64,000 bases of DNA from Candidatus Bathyarchaeota archaeon (GTDB taxonomy: Archaea; Thermoproteota; Bathyarchaeia; Bathyarchaeales; Bathycorpusculaceae): the NCBI GenBank assembly GCA_026014735.1, contig JAOZHT010000002.1, positions 124,001-188,000 of the forward strand. The letters are read 5' to 3'. The notes beneath the pieces were generated by a model that was given only the letters and a program-made list of their open reading frames with translations, did not search any database and was not told where the DNA came from. The position numbers and the translations under genes were made by a program. Below are positions 8,570-18,003 of this stretch, piece by piece (the first letter of the stretch is position 1; the number at the start of each line of letters is the position of its first letter).

Positions 8570-9742
8570 TTATTGTTGATGCTTTGTTTGGGCGCTGTCG
8601 AAGAGTGGAGGCAGCAGGGGGGGCGGCACCGTCCGAGCGGAATCGCGAATGGCTACGTGGTTGGGCGACATGATCTCTACGCCTGCATGCTTGAATTCGT
8701 CGAGTATGTTGTTGATGAGTTCGCTTTTTATGTTGATTAGGTCGTTAGGTTTGTCGGTGTAGGCGTTTATTTCGTAGGTTATGCTGTAGTTGCCTAGGTC
8801 ACGGAGCAGCACAAAGGGAGCTTTGTTTGGCACCGAAATGATGCCTTTAGTTTTCAATGCTCCTTCGATAAGCAGTTTCTTGGCCTGCTCTTTATCGATA
8901 TCGTAGCCCAACGTAACCTGTACATAAATGAGGACTTCTTTGAGGGCGCTGAAGTTACGGATTTCCTTATTCATAACCATCAAGTTGGGGACACTGATGA
9001 TTTCATCTTTGATGGTCCGAATTCGAGTGAAGAAGAAACCGATTTCCTCTATGTCACCATAACTGTCGCCGATTTGGACGCGGTCGCCCTCCTTGAATTC
9101 ATTAGTTCCACCCAGAATAGAGTAGGCAAGCACGTTACCCAGCACGCTTGAGGTGAACAAGCCCAGGATGAAGGTTAAGGCAACCACTAACCCTGTGCCA
9201 AGGACGTTTGCGACCCAGGTGCCTATGAAGGAGTATGCCCAGATAAGGATAACCGCTATTATGGCTGTGAAGTAGATGAGGTAGGTAAGGTATTGGCTTA
9301 TGGATTTGTTGGTTCTCTGGCGCGAACGCTTGTCCCGGACGATTTTGCCCATTGCAGGTGAAAGCGTGATGATGATTGCTGGGATAATGATATTTTTAGA
9401 AGCCGCTAAAAAGAACCAGACCACGCCGGAGAAGACAACTTTCTGGAGGGCACTGTAAATCATAAACTGCGTTTCCTCGGTTCCGGCAAACTCGAAGGCG
9501 CCGAAGCGGTAGGCGGTTTCCAGCAGCACAAAAAGCACGACGATAACTGCAACTCTTATGGCTATCCAACCAATGTATTTGCCCACGATTGAGGTGCGAG
9601 TTTCAGGTTTCTGCTTCTGCAAGGGGTTGAGCCTCAAACCAACATACAGCTTGTAGCACCATATTTTAAGTTTTTCAAGCCCACGAGAAAAAACAGTTTT
9701 AGAAAAGCACACTGCTTTGCTGAAAAGTTGGTTTCCATTCAC
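8570..9742 (-). CDS. mechanosensitive channel family protein (MscS), full-length type
   Basis: The 390 residues hold four or five membrane helices, then the pore helix VANVLGTGLVVALTFILGLFTSSVLGNVLAYSIL. Next come the MscS beta domain (GDRVQIGDSYGDIEEIGFFFTRIRTIKDEIISVPNLMVMNKEIRN) and the alpha/beta cage domain (QVTLGYDIDKEQAKKLLIEGALKTKGI...PFVLLRDLGNYSITYEINAYT). This is closer to canonical MscS than the neighbour at 7327, which lacks the usual cage. The N-terminal 50 residues are basic and cytoplasmic. The role is osmotic adaptation. Confidence 0.92.
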   Translation of the reverse strand: MNGNQLFSKAVCFSKTVFSRGLEKLKIWCYKLYVGLRLNPLQKQKPETRTSIVGKYIGWIAIRVAVIVVLFVLLETAYRFGAFEFAGTEETQFMIYSALQKVVFSGVVWFFLAASKNIIIPAIIITLSPAMGKIVRDKRSRQRTNKSISQYLTYLIYFTAIIAVILIWAYSFIGTWVANVLGTGLVVALTFILGLFTSSVLGNVLAYSILGGTNEFKEGDRVQIGDSYGDIEEIGFFFTRIRTIKDEIISVPNLMVMNKEIRNFSALKEVLIYVQVTLGYDIDKEQAKKLLIEGALKTKGIISVPNKAPFVLLRDLGNYSITYEINAYTDKPNDLINIKSELINNILDEFKHAGVEIMSPNHVAIRDSARTVPPPLLPPLFDSAQTKHQQ

Positions 9743-9785
9743 ATTTTGCGCCGTAATTTTTATTACTTACCAGATGCTCTAGAAC

Positions 9786-10184
9786 ATGAGGCTTTTGTGC
9801 TTGCTTAAGTCAAGCCAACCATCCATTCTCATAATCGACGACGACCATGCGATTCTGCGTGTCTTCACCAAGATTTTCCAGCGAAGAGGCTACACCGTCG
9901 AGGTGGCATCAGAAGGCCGAGAAGCCATCAAAAAAATATGCAGCAGCCAATTCGACGTGGCACTCATCGATTTCTGCTTGCCCGACATGGAGGGCACCCA
10001 GCTTTTCCCCCTCATCCAGCATACCTCGCCTCGGACACTCAAGATAATGTTAACAGGCAAGGCAGAGGCTCTTAATAGCCTCAAAGGCGCTGATGCCCTC
10101 ATCGGCAAACCCATCCAGCCCGACCAGCTGCTAAGCCTGATTGACAGCAAACTGAAGAATCAAAACATCGAAAATATTCTTTGA
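9786..10184 (+). CDS. single-domain response regulator receiver protein
   Basis: A receiver domain fills almost the whole 132 residues: acidic pocket IIDDDHA, phospho-acceptor Asp in VALIDFCLPD, conserved Thr in IMLTGKA and Lys in LIGKPI. There is no output domain, so it is CheY-like or a relay partner. No kinase gene is adjacent; the large kinase at 42-46 kb has its own receiver. The start may be a few codons downstream of the ATG used, since residues 1-10 precede the domain. Confidence 0.88.
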   Translation: MRLLCLLKSSQPSILIIDDDHAILRVFTKIFQRRGYTVEVASEGREAIKKICSSQFDVALIDFCLPDMEGTQLFPLIQHTSPRTLKIMLTGKAEALNSLKGADALIGKPIQPDQLLSLIDSKLKNQNIENIL

Positions 10185-10189
10185 AGACA

Positions 10190-10409
10190 CTGCTTGCGGG
10201 GTTGCTCTTTGGAGGCGACTTGGGATTTTGCGGCTGCTGCTTTTGAGGGTGAAGTAAGAGAGCACACCCAGCACTCCAAGTAGGATACTGTGGATGGCGA
10301 CTGCAAAAGCCAGCGGTCCCTGCGCTATGTAGTAGAGCAGCACGCCTGTGGGACAGCTAAGATGGCGATGAAGATTAAGCCATAGTATTTGGTTTTCTCT
10401 GGATGACAT
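10190..10409 (-). pseudogene. frameshifted small membrane protein
   Basis: One minus-strand frame from ATG 10409 carries a good hydrophobic helix near its middle (AFAVAIHSILLGVLGVLSYFTL). Another frame carries an equally good helix (KYYGLIFIAILAVP) over roughly 10335-10390, where the first frame looks poor (ILWLNLHRHLSCP). Joining the two needs one base shift after the MSSRENQ start and a compensating shift before TGVLLYYIAQ. The result would be an ordinary two-helix protein of about 70 residues. Either the gene is decayed or the assembly has two indels here. Confidence 0.4.
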
Positions 10410-10585
10410 GCAGGAAGAGTTGGGTATGGATTGGCATTTCGCTTATCTGTTTCCAATGTAAATACACATAACTCAAAATTATCCAATCATTCGACTTTGC
10501 CCAACAGGAAAATGAAGAAAAAATGGCGAGAAAACAGGAATCTTTTTTATAGTCAACTCAGGTTCAAGTTTGGCAAGTGAATTGT

Positions 10586-10816
10586 ATGGCTGAATCATTC
10601 GAGAAAAGAATCCAAGATGCCCTCGACGAGATAAGACCCCAAATCCAGATGGACGGCGGAGATGTGGAGCTTGTCGCCGTGGAAGGCTTAATCGTGAAGG
10701 TCCGCCTAGTGGGGCACTGCGCAGGCTGCCCGATGGCGCAGATGACGCTGAAAAACGGCATTGAAGCACACCTGAAGGCGCAGGTTCCAGAGATTCTGGA
10801 AGTCCAATCGGTTTAG
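10586..10816 (+). CDS. NifU-like C-terminal-domain iron-sulfur scaffold protein
   Basis: The 76-residue protein is a stand-alone NifU C-terminal domain: ALDEIRPQIQMDGGDVELVAVEG, then VRLVGHCAGCPMAQMTLKNGIEAHL with the cluster-binding CxxC. Such proteins carry and deliver Fe-S clusters in the cytoplasm. I chose ATG 10586 over the GTG nine bases earlier because AGTGA lies seven bases before it. A T-rich terminator follows. Confidence 0.9.
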   Translation: MAESFEKRIQDALDEIRPQIQMDGGDVELVAVEGLIVKVRLVGHCAGCPMAQMTLKNGIEAHLKAQVPEILEVQSV

Positions 10817-10827
10817 AAGCGGTACCC

Positions 10828-10856
10828 AACTAATTTTTTTACTTTTGTCTTTTTAA
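10828..10856 (+). terminator. T-rich archaeal terminator after the NifU-like gene
   Basis: Two or three T runs (TTTTTTT, TTTT, TTTTT) within about 25 bases directly follow the stop codon, the usual archaeal intrinsic signal. No hairpin is needed. The region up to 11097 is otherwise AT-rich and holds no gene that I can see. Confidence 0.55.
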
Positions 10857-11097
10857 TAAAACTCTTCTATTTAGGCGCTAACTAAATGCAGTTACAATCT
10901 TTATTTAATTTAAAGATTTTCTTTTCATAAACTATTATAGCAAAAACAGCTTATGCTTAATTGGTTAAGAGGGAATGCATAAATGGCTCGCCATTACACA
11001 TGCATCTCCACACAACTCTTAACCACCTATCAATTTTAATCAAAAACCAAAAACTATTTTGCCCTTAACCCCCAAAAAAGGGCTAATGTGAAAGTAT

Positions 11098-11640
11098 ATG
11101 GCGCCTACAAAACATGGATATGACCACTACGAATTACTCAGTGCATTGCAGAAATGCATCCGGCGGGGCATGGAGTATGAGGCAGCGCATTTCGCCCTGG
11201 AACTTGAGGAATTCAACCCTACCATGCTCTGGAACCGCCTTAAAATAATCGCCGCGGAAGACATTGGACCCGCCGACCCCACTATGTCGCTGCTGATTGA
11301 TTTGCTGCAGAGGCAGTATCTAACCGAGAAAGCAAAACTTGCGGAGGGGGCTTATCAGCTTTTTCTGGTTGACGCGGTTGTATGTTTATGTCGAAGCAAA
11401 AAAAGCCGGGTCACCGACGACCTCCTAAGCGTGGTTAACCACGAGCGGAACGAAAACAAGTTTTTGCCCATCCCCGACTTTGCCCTTGATATGCATACAA
11501 GACAGGGCAAAATCCTAGGGCGGGGCATCGACCACTTCTACTCGGAGGGCAACAGGCTTGAGAATGAAGGTTTTCCTAATCCCCACACCCAAAAAGCCAA
11601 AGAATATGCCAAGGGACGCGGGCCAGAGCAGAAGCAGTAA
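11098..11640 (+). CDS. RarA/MgsA C-terminal-domain-like protein
   Basis: The first 75 residues (YDHYELLSALQKCIRRGMEYEAAHFALELEEFNPTMLWNRLKIIAAEDIGPADP) match the helical C-terminal domain of RarA/MgsA, a clamp-loader-related AAA+ ATPase of replication forks. The ATPase part is absent, and no AAA+ gene is adjacent. The remaining 100 residues are charged; FALDMHTRQGKILGRGIDHFYSEG is a conserved-looking stretch. It may bind DNA or assemble with another ATPase. The stand-alone domain is what is seen; the function is inference. Confidence 0.7.
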   Translation: MAPTKHGYDHYELLSALQKCIRRGMEYEAAHFALELEEFNPTMLWNRLKIIAAEDIGPADPTMSLLIDLLQRQYLTEKAKLAEGAYQLFLVDAVVCLCRSKKSRVTDDLLSVVNHERNENKFLPIPDFALDMHTRQGKILGRGIDHFYSEGNRLENEGFPNPHTQKAKEYAKGRGPEQKQ

Positions 11641-11842
11641 ATGCTAGCGGGTGTTGTTGGTAAGTCGGCAGCCACATTTCTTTATAGCCAATAAGTGGTA
11701 ACCTGTTAATTACGCAGGGGATAGCCAACAGGTTTGGCGGGTCTGGCTGTAGGCAGAGGAGAAGGCAACCCACATGCTACTTCTAAGCCTTGCCTTTACT
11801 AACGCATGGTTAGGTCCGCCCAACAAAAATGTACAGACAAAT

Positions 11843-12439
11843 TTAGGTTAGACATAATATGTTCGGTTGGATATTCAGATGCTTGCTGGCTTTTGATGCT
11901 ACCATGTAGGCGATGGGTACCGTGTAGAGAACGGTTACAATGTTGTAGAGGACAAAGATGGGCACCAACCCTAAAAGGGCGACTTCGGGAAAAGTCAACC
12001 CAAAAAACGTGGGTATCAAAACATGGTATAGCACGCTGTAATCAATCAGAGGCATAATTGACCCCCTTAGCAGCAGAGCAGAAGCGGTCAAACTAACCAG
12101 CGGCGTGACCACAAACCCTAACCTGGCTAAACTGCGCCCATTTACAAGTTTGCTTGCTAAATACAAACCTACAAACATCACCAGCAGCGAAACAAAATCC
12201 ATCGAATACGCAACCACACCATTTAGACCTAAAGGAAACAGGGCGAGTGCGCCGAGTAGGTTGAGGAAACCAACCAGTATGCCGACGGTTAATCCGAACA
12301 GAAGGAACGCCACGACAATGGGTATTTGGCTGAATTGGAAAAAGTTGCGTGCCCAAAAAATTGTAGGTATTCTTACTGCGTTTAGCGCGATTGCGATTGC
12401 AGCGAATGTTATTGTCAACGCAACAGCTTTCGATTGCAT
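11843..12439 (-). CDS. ECF transporter S component (substrate-binding membrane subunit)
   Basis: Six hydrophobic segments fill the 198 residues, beginning MQSKAVALTITFAAIAIALN. The layout (IPIVVAFLLFGLTVGILVGFLNLLGALALFP) is that of ECF S components, which capture a vitamin or cofactor precursor and dock on a shared energising module. No ATPase or T component is in the window, so it would use modules encoded elsewhere. The substrate is unknown. The interval 11641-11842 downstream shows no gene. Confidence 0.75.
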   Translation of the reverse strand: MQSKAVALTITFAAIAIALNAVRIPTIFWARNFFQFSQIPIVVAFLLFGLTVGILVGFLNLLGALALFPLGLNGVVAYSMDFVSLLVMFVGLYLASKLVNGRSLARLGFVVTPLVSLTASALLLRGSIMPLIDYSVLYHVLIPTFFGLTFPEVALLGLVPIFVLYNIVTVLYTVPIAYMVASKASKHLNIQPNILCLT

Positions 12440-12484
12440 AATTAACGCCGTATAGAAGTCTATAGTGTTTGGAACTTAAAGCTA

Positions 12485-14530
12485 TTATGCGGTTCCTGTT
12501 TCGGGCGAAAAAATGGTTATGATAGAGTCCCTGATTAGGTATCCGTCGGTTCCAGGCCCAGAATATTTGGTTGACTGATGAAAGAATGTGACAAACGCAT
12601 CTAGATAATTCTCTTCCCTCAGAATCCTGTAGCCTGAAGGAGGAGCCACCGTGTACGCGGCCGTTTTAACTTCTCCATACCCTTCGATTAATACACATGC
12701 AGGAGGAAGAGTGTACTGCGGGGGAAAAAGCGGAACAGGCACAGTCCAATCCGCGAATAAGTTGTTACCGTGGATGCGTATCTCGATTTCCTCTTTGTTT
12801 AGAAGATACGTATTTTTGCCTGCTGGGTTGCGCTGGTTCATGCACTTCCAGAATTCATGTGATTTAGGGTTGTCTCCTATTATTGCGACTGGTAAGTAGG
12901 CGGCCCCTTTAGGAGTTTGAAGCCATGACAAAAAAATTATCGCATCCTCTTCACCTAAGCTAGACTGTTTCTCAATTTTGTTAACAACAATCATTAAATC
13001 GGGCAGCTTCAAATATGGCGGCGGATGAATAACTGCTAAACCGATACTGCCATACCGGCGGTCGATAACTCCAGGAGGAATATCAACTCTATTATTCCTA
13101 GCAATAATCATCTTATCCATAACATCTTTTTCAATCAAGCTTCCCGCCGGTTTTTCGTTGATTACAAATGGTGAGCCGTAGGCATTTGGCGGACACCTTG
13201 GAAGAGAAGATAATTGGGGATCAACTTCCTGAAGTATAGACTGAATAGTAGTGGCTGACGGCACCTGAGCATGTTCCCACATATCAGTCAGCATTCGCCT
13301 AGTTTTTGAAACGCAATCAGAATCGGTGGTATAGAAGGTTTCTTCAAAAAGCAGTTCGGAGTTAGAGGGCGCATTTTTGAATTGAAAAAGGTGCTTGCCA
13401 TCGATGATCGACGTAGCCAAGCAGCCCACAGGTACATGCCTAACCGAGTAATGCTTTGAGAGCTCCCCTAAAATGGCTTTGTTATTGCTGGTAATTGGAA
13501 CCATCAATTTGATATCGACGTTTTCCTGCACAAGATCAGTGAGGATCTCTTTGGTTCTACTTACCTCTGAAGGGGTTTCGCATGAGGTTACCATAATAAT
13601 TTCTTTTTGGGATGAACGTATTGCTTCACGGTATTTCTTCAATGCAGCATCAGAATCATCAATAACCTCAATCTTTTCAGGAAACAATTGCTCTTCCAGT
13701 TCGCCTGTTCTTTGTTTATGCAAGACCACAGAATTCTGCCATGAATCTTCAAAGAGAACGGAAAAGGCATCTATCAGCGATTTACAGTTCGTCCAAAGGA
13801 CCATATCGTCCCCTTTTTCGGAACGCTGATCCTTGGGGGTAATATGGAACATCGCTTCTTCTTTATCTCTAATAGCCATCTGAGGAAAAATGACTGCGCC
13901 AACCTCAGGCATTCTCAGCTGAACCTCAGGAATCCTTGCTTCTAAGTCACTTAGAAGCTTTCTTGCAGCGTCTAAGTTTTGATTAGAGGGCCCCACTAGA
14001 AAACGGAAATCCACACCAGACCGCAAACCCTTGGGATTCTCATCAAAAACCCCAAAGCAGTTGGCTTGGGCAAGATCTCTTGAGGTAATAATGCTTGAAA
14101 ACACTGTATTTGTTTGCTTAACCATCTGTGAAAGCTTACGGTATACTTTTTGCTTCCCATTTATCACAGCGAATCTTTCAACCGACAAAGCAGCCTCGGG
14201 TCTATCAACTTGTTTCCAGTGACTAAGAAGCAACTTCTTTTCGCCCTCAAGCCGCGAAGCTTCACTGAGCTTTGATTTAACGTTGAGATCTATCACTTCT
14301 TCGAAGGGCACCGCCGAAAAGCGGGCGGGAAACTCTAACGTGGACTCCACGATGCCTTTTTCTTGCAGGCTCTTAAGTATGCGATAGACTAGGGCTTTGG
14401 ACGTATGAGTTTGCTTGGCCACCTCTCCGCCTTTTAACACGCCGTGTTTAGCCACAAAGATGTAGATATCTGTCTCTTTCTCTGTTAGCCCAAAATCTTG
14501 AAGGACTTTCCTGACCGCTTCTTCACTCAT
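12485..14530 (-). CDS. TrmB-family transcriptional regulator with large sensory region
   Basis: Residues 1-75 form a TrmB winged helix (VRKVLQDFGLTEKETDIYIFVAKHGVLKGGEVAKQTHTSKALVYRILKSLQEKGIVES). A coiled coil (residues 80-110) follows. Residues 130-440 contain two successive alpha/beta units of the PLD-like type seen in TrmB proteins. The C-terminal 240 residues are of unknown fold. At 681 residues it is about twice the usual TrmB length. TrmB proteins sense sugars or other small ligands. It is divergent from the secreted protein gene at 14658 and may control it. Confidence 0.82.
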   Translation of the reverse strand: MSEEAVRKVLQDFGLTEKETDIYIFVAKHGVLKGGEVAKQTHTSKALVYRILKSLQEKGIVESTLEFPARFSAVPFEEVIDLNVKSKLSEASRLEGEKKLLLSHWKQVDRPEAALSVERFAVINGKQKVYRKLSQMVKQTNTVFSSIITSRDLAQANCFGVFDENPKGLRSGVDFRFLVGPSNQNLDAARKLLSDLEARIPEVQLRMPEVGAVIFPQMAIRDKEEAMFHITPKDQRSEKGDDMVLWTNCKSLIDAFSVLFEDSWQNSVVLHKQRTGELEEQLFPEKIEVIDDSDAALKKYREAIRSSQKEIIMVTSCETPSEVSRTKEILTDLVQENVDIKLMVPITSNNKAILGELSKHYSVRHVPVGCLATSIIDGKHLFQFKNAPSNSELLFEETFYTTDSDCVSKTRRMLTDMWEHAQVPSATTIQSILQEVDPQLSSLPRCPPNAYGSPFVINEKPAGSLIEKDVMDKMIIARNNRVDIPPGVIDRRYGSIGLAVIHPPPYLKLPDLMIVVNKIEKQSSLGEEDAIIFLSWLQTPKGAAYLPVAIIGDNPKSHEFWKCMNQRNPAGKNTYLLNKEEIEIRIHGNNLFADWTVPVPLFPPQYTLPPACVLIEGYGEVKTAAYTVAPPSGYRILREENYLDAFVTFFHQSTKYSGPGTDGYLIRDSIITIFSPETGTA

Positions 14531-14657
14531 TTTGCTCCCAGCGCAGGTAGGTGACTAACTTTAGTCACCAGTCCAATATTAAGTGGCTCGAATGATTTAA
14601 TATTTTTCAGGGTGGCGTTGATAGACGCCGTTTAAGATGACAGTGGAGGTGAATCAA

Positions 14658-15209
14658 TTGAAGAAAAGAATAGCAGTTTTGGCGATTTTGTTGACTACTG
14701 TTTTGGCTGCAAGTCTTGTTTTGGGAGTTACGGCTAATTGGGGATGGACCCGTAACGAGTATGTCGGCTACAAGTTCCAAGCTGTCCTTAATAATCCCGT
14801 GGTGACAGTCACTGCTAACCCCCCGATGATGATAGTTGACGGATATAGACCAGCCTCAGGCATCGTGAGCTGCAACGTAACAATCGATGGCAAAACCTAC
14901 GTTTACCCCAAGGATTTCAGTTACCAAGAAACCTTCCATGTTGAAGCTAACCAAGCCACTGGAAAAGGCATCATGCTGGTGACAACTACCCTTACTTTCA
15001 ACCTGCCCGGGCGCCCAGTCATAACCGAATATCTAACCCAGCAAGTCACAACAGTCAATGGACAAACAACCGTGGACGAAAGCGTTTTCTACCTCACTGG
15101 AGCAAGAACATGCAGTAACGTTGAAGGCGGCGGCTTCACAATGAGCACTGGCGCTTCAGGAACAGACTACGCTCTTCACATAGGCTTAATCAAAGGCTGG
15201 CCACTCTAA
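14658..15209 (+). CDS. secreted protein with signal peptide, unknown function
   Basis: A Lys/Arg start and hydrophobic core (MKKRIAVLAILLTTVLAASLVLG) form a signal peptide, followed by about 155 residues rich in Thr, Val and Asn with beta-strand character. I chose TTG 14658 because GGAGGTG ends six bases before it; the upstream ATG at 14637 would add seven residues and has no ribosome site. It is divergently transcribed from the TrmB regulator, and the shared promoter region at 14531-14657 suggests it is a target. The family is not recognised. Confidence 0.75.
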   Translation: MKKRIAVLAILLTTVLAASLVLGVTANWGWTRNEYVGYKFQAVLNNPVVTVTANPPMMIVDGYRPASGIVSCNVTIDGKTYVYPKDFSYQETFHVEANQATGKGIMLVTTTLTFNLPGRPVITEYLTQQVTTVNGQTTVDESVFYLTGARTCSNVEGGGFTMSTGASGTDYALHIGLIKGWPL

Positions 15210-15357
15210 AGCAGCTTCCAGCAAGCCTTCTTTTTCTTACTCACTGAGAGATTTTTTCTTGTAGCACGCGCCCAACCTCTAAGCAGCACATTGGTTTTCC
15301 GCAACAAACGATGGTCTAATAAGCTCAGAGTCCCAAAATAGCTATGGAGGTATGCAT

Positions 15358-16782
15358 TTGCGTGTCCTCTTCATCGAGCCCCCCAAAGACGTTTGGTTTG
15401 TTATGGGGGAATATCTGCCGCCGCCCTACGGCATCATACAGCTTGCAGCTTACCTGGAAAGAGAAAACAGGAATATCCAAGTGGAAATCCTTGACTGCAA
15501 CGCCGATAAAGTAGATTGGAAAGCGATGGAGCAACGTATCGCCGCATCCAACCCAGACGTGGTGGCTTGCGCCTCGTTATCTACCTGCAATACGTATGCT
15601 GTTGTGAAAACCCTGGAAACCGCCAAACGCATCACGCCGCATGCATTCACCGTGACTGGGGGGCAGCATTTCACCGCAACAGCCCAGGAGAGCCTGCGGC
15701 TTTACCCCGTAATCGACGCCATCGTCCGAAATGAAGGAGAACAGACGCTTTCGGAACTGGTGAAGGCACTCCAGCAGGGAACAGGCATAGGGAACGTTGA
15801 GGGCGTCTCTTTTAGAAGCGGCGGATCAGTCGTGCATAATCGGCCTCGTCCGTTGATAGGGAACCTTGAGGATTTGCCCTTTCCCGGCTACCACCTCGTT
15901 AAAGAAAATATGCACAAATATCACTTCTCCGTAATGGCGGGCAAGAATGCGCCATTCGCGCTCATAGAAGGCGCGCGCGGATGCAACCATCAATGCACGT
16001 TTTGTACGCAGTGGCGGCATTGGCAAGCTTGCTGGCGCCTCAAATCAGCCAAACGCATCGCAGACGAAATGGAGTATTGCAGCCACGAATTTGGAAGCCA
16101 GATGATTTGGTTAACCGATGACAACTTTGGCACTGGACAACGCCCCATGGAAATCGCTGAAGAAATCATCACTAAACAGTTACCCAGCGACGTCTCATGG
16201 TTTGTTCAGGCAAGATGCGACGACATCATCCGCAACAAAGCTATCCTTCCGCGTCTGGCAAAATCGGGGCTGAACTGGGTGCTTTTGGGCGTGGAGAACT
16301 CTAACCCCGCTACCCTAGACTACTTCAAGAAGGGCATAACACCCAACGATGCGAAGGCGGCGGTGCGGCTGCTGCAGGAAAACGGCATCTTTGCCCACGC
16401 CATGGTCATCATCGGCAACCGCAAAGAAACCAGCCAATCCATCCGCCAACTCCAAGAGTTCGCAAACGACTTAGACCCCGACTTCATAATGTTCGGCATC
16501 CTAACGCCTTTTCCGGGAACAGAAGTCTACGCTGAGGCGGAACGCAACGGATGGATTGAGGACCGCAACTGGAGCCACTACGACATGATCCACGCCATCA
16601 TGCCCACCGAAACTTTTTCCACCCATCAAGTGCAGGAGGAACTCTACGGCTGCTACCGCAGCTTCTACGGGTCCTGGAATAGGCGATTCAGAGGGTTATT
16701 CTCCAGCAACGCCATGAAGAGACGCACATTCATTCATATGGCATCATGGGGTGTAATGGGCAAAGTCAAATCGATGTTCTAG
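15358..16782 (+). CDS. B12-binding radical SAM enzyme
   Basis: Residues 1-140 form a cobalamin-binding-like Rossmann domain (VLFIEPPKD, then ASNPDVVACASLSTCNTY and TVTGGQHFTATAQE). The radical SAM core carries the 4Fe-4S motif CNHQCTFC (EGARGCNHQCTFCTQW). Later motifs are WLTDDNFG and LLGVENSNP, then GILTPFPGTEVY. Such enzymes methylate or rearrange unreactive carbon centres. The substrate is unknown. TTG 15358 fits better than ATG 15352, since GGAGG ends one base before that ATG but seven before the TTG. Confidence 0.9.
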   Translation: MRVLFIEPPKDVWFVMGEYLPPPYGIIQLAAYLERENRNIQVEILDCNADKVDWKAMEQRIAASNPDVVACASLSTCNTYAVVKTLETAKRITPHAFTVTGGQHFTATAQESLRLYPVIDAIVRNEGEQTLSELVKALQQGTGIGNVEGVSFRSGGSVVHNRPRPLIGNLEDLPFPGYHLVKENMHKYHFSVMAGKNAPFALIEGARGCNHQCTFCTQWRHWQACWRLKSAKRIADEMEYCSHEFGSQMIWLTDDNFGTGQRPMEIAEEIITKQLPSDVSWFVQARCDDIIRNKAILPRLAKSGLNWVLLGVENSNPATLDYFKKGITPNDAKAAVRLLQENGIFAHAMVIIGNRKETSQSIRQLQEFANDLDPDFIMFGILTPFPGTEVYAEAERNGWIEDRNWSHYDMIHAIMPTETFSTHQVQEELYGCYRSFYGSWNRRFRGLFSSNAMKRRTFIHMASWGVMGKVKSMF

Positions 16783-16791
16783 GCGAATGCT

Positions 16792-17478
16792 TTGACTAAA
16801 ACTGAGCCCTCCAAACCTGCCCTAATGTTTTTGGCGGCTGCCTCAATCTTGGGGCTATCGTTTACTTTCCTTCTTTTATCTGCGCCTAACCTGCAAGGCG
16901 ACCCCGCGGTTTTTCGCCGCCCCCTCATAGCGGCACTGTACAGCGCAATCCTCATGTTAGGCATCGTCGCGGTGTTCTACCCAGACAAATGCCGCTTGAT
17001 ATTCCAGAAACCTAATCGTTCACTCAACGAGGACAGAACTACTGCAACGATGAAGTTTCGGGGACATCACCCGGACTGCGAAAAATATTCGGCTAATCGG
17101 ATAACCTTCTGGGACAGAACCTATTGCGCTGCATGCAGCGGCCTGCTATCGGGAGCAGCCGTTGCCTTAGTTGGGATAATTCTGTTTGCTTTAGGCTACC
17201 TTGATTTTGCAGCAGCAAACCTCTGGGTTTTGGTGTCAGGGAGCGCTTTAATGCTATTGGGGTTGGCGCAGGTGAAGATGGAGGGCTTTTTGAAGTTGAC
17301 AGTGAATGCCTTCTTTGTTGTGGGGTCATTGTTCTGTTTGGTTGCGGTCGATTCGGCAGGTCAGAGTCTGCTGCTTGACGGGTATATGCTGACCGTGATT
17401 GTTTTCCTTCTGTGGTTTAGGATTCGGCTTTCAGAATGGCACAATAACCAAACGTGTTTGCGTTGCGCTCGCTGCTAG
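16792..17478 (+). CDS. multi-spanning membrane protein with Cys/His motif (DUF2085-like)
   Basis: The 228 residues include about six membrane helices, two before and four after a central soluble segment GHHPDCEKYSANRITFWDRTYCAACSGLLSGA. The HHPDC...YCAACSGL pattern resembles DUF2085-type membrane proteins with metal-binding residues. The C-terminus also ends in CLRCARC. The start is TTG with a weak ribosome site. The stop overlaps that of the convergent zinc-ribbon gene. Function unknown. Confidence 0.65.
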   Translation: MTKTEPSKPALMFLAAASILGLSFTFLLLSAPNLQGDPAVFRRPLIAALYSAILMLGIVAVFYPDKCRLIFQKPNRSLNEDRTTATMKFRGHHPDCEKYSANRITFWDRTYCAACSGLLSGAAVALVGIILFALGYLDFAAANLWVLVSGSALMLLGLAQVKMEGFLKLTVNAFFVVGSLFCLVAVDSAGQSLLLDGYMLTVIVFLLWFRIRLSEWHNNQTCLRCARC

Positions 17479-17831
17479 GTTGGGCTATGCGGCGGCTGGT
17501 TAAAGTCTCGTCTGCTTCGTCGCCCAAAAAGCGCGCCCAGCACAATAAGTATGCCCACGATTATTATGATGAAGGGCCAAAACGGTATCGAGATACTATA
17601 GGTAACCTCCAGAAATAGGCTTAAGCCAACGATGATTATGATTACGCCGAAAACGATACCAACGATCATGCCGCCGTTAGGTAACCCGAAGCATTCGTTT
17701 TCCATTCGCTTGTAGTGTTCTCGGTCGCTTCCAGGGTACTGTTGGCCTACCGTGTGGAGGGGGGCGCCGCAGTTGCTGCAGTGCACGTTGCCATCTGGGT
17801 TTTGAGTGCCGCATCTACTGCAATAAACCAT
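17475..17831 (-). CDS. zinc-ribbon membrane protein
   Basis: An N-terminal zinc ribbon (MVYCSRCGTQNPDGNVHCSNCGAPL, CxxC-x11-CxxC) is followed by a linker. Two membrane helices then follow (GGMIVGIVFGVIIIIVGLSLFLEV and IPFWPFIIIIVGILIVLGALF), with a short basic tail. The ribbon would face the cytoplasm. Such proteins are common in this lineage, of unknown function. Confidence 0.75.
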   Translation of the reverse strand: MVYCSRCGTQNPDGNVHCSNCGAPLHTVGQQYPGSDREHYKRMENECFGLPNGGMIVGIVFGVIIIIVGLSLFLEVTYSISIPFWPFIIIIVGILIVLGALFGRRSRRDFNQPPHSPT

Positions 17832-18003
17832 AAGGATTCCTCTATTTACTGAGAGTGGGATTTAGTTTTAAGACTTGCGGTTACAAGCAACTTTGCAAAT
17901 TCGCCGGTTCTTTTCAATTTGGCTAATGTGATTTAACCTGAAGCTGAACTGAAAACTTTAACATTTACTCTGGTTCACTACCTGTTCATACATAGGGTTA
18001 CTC

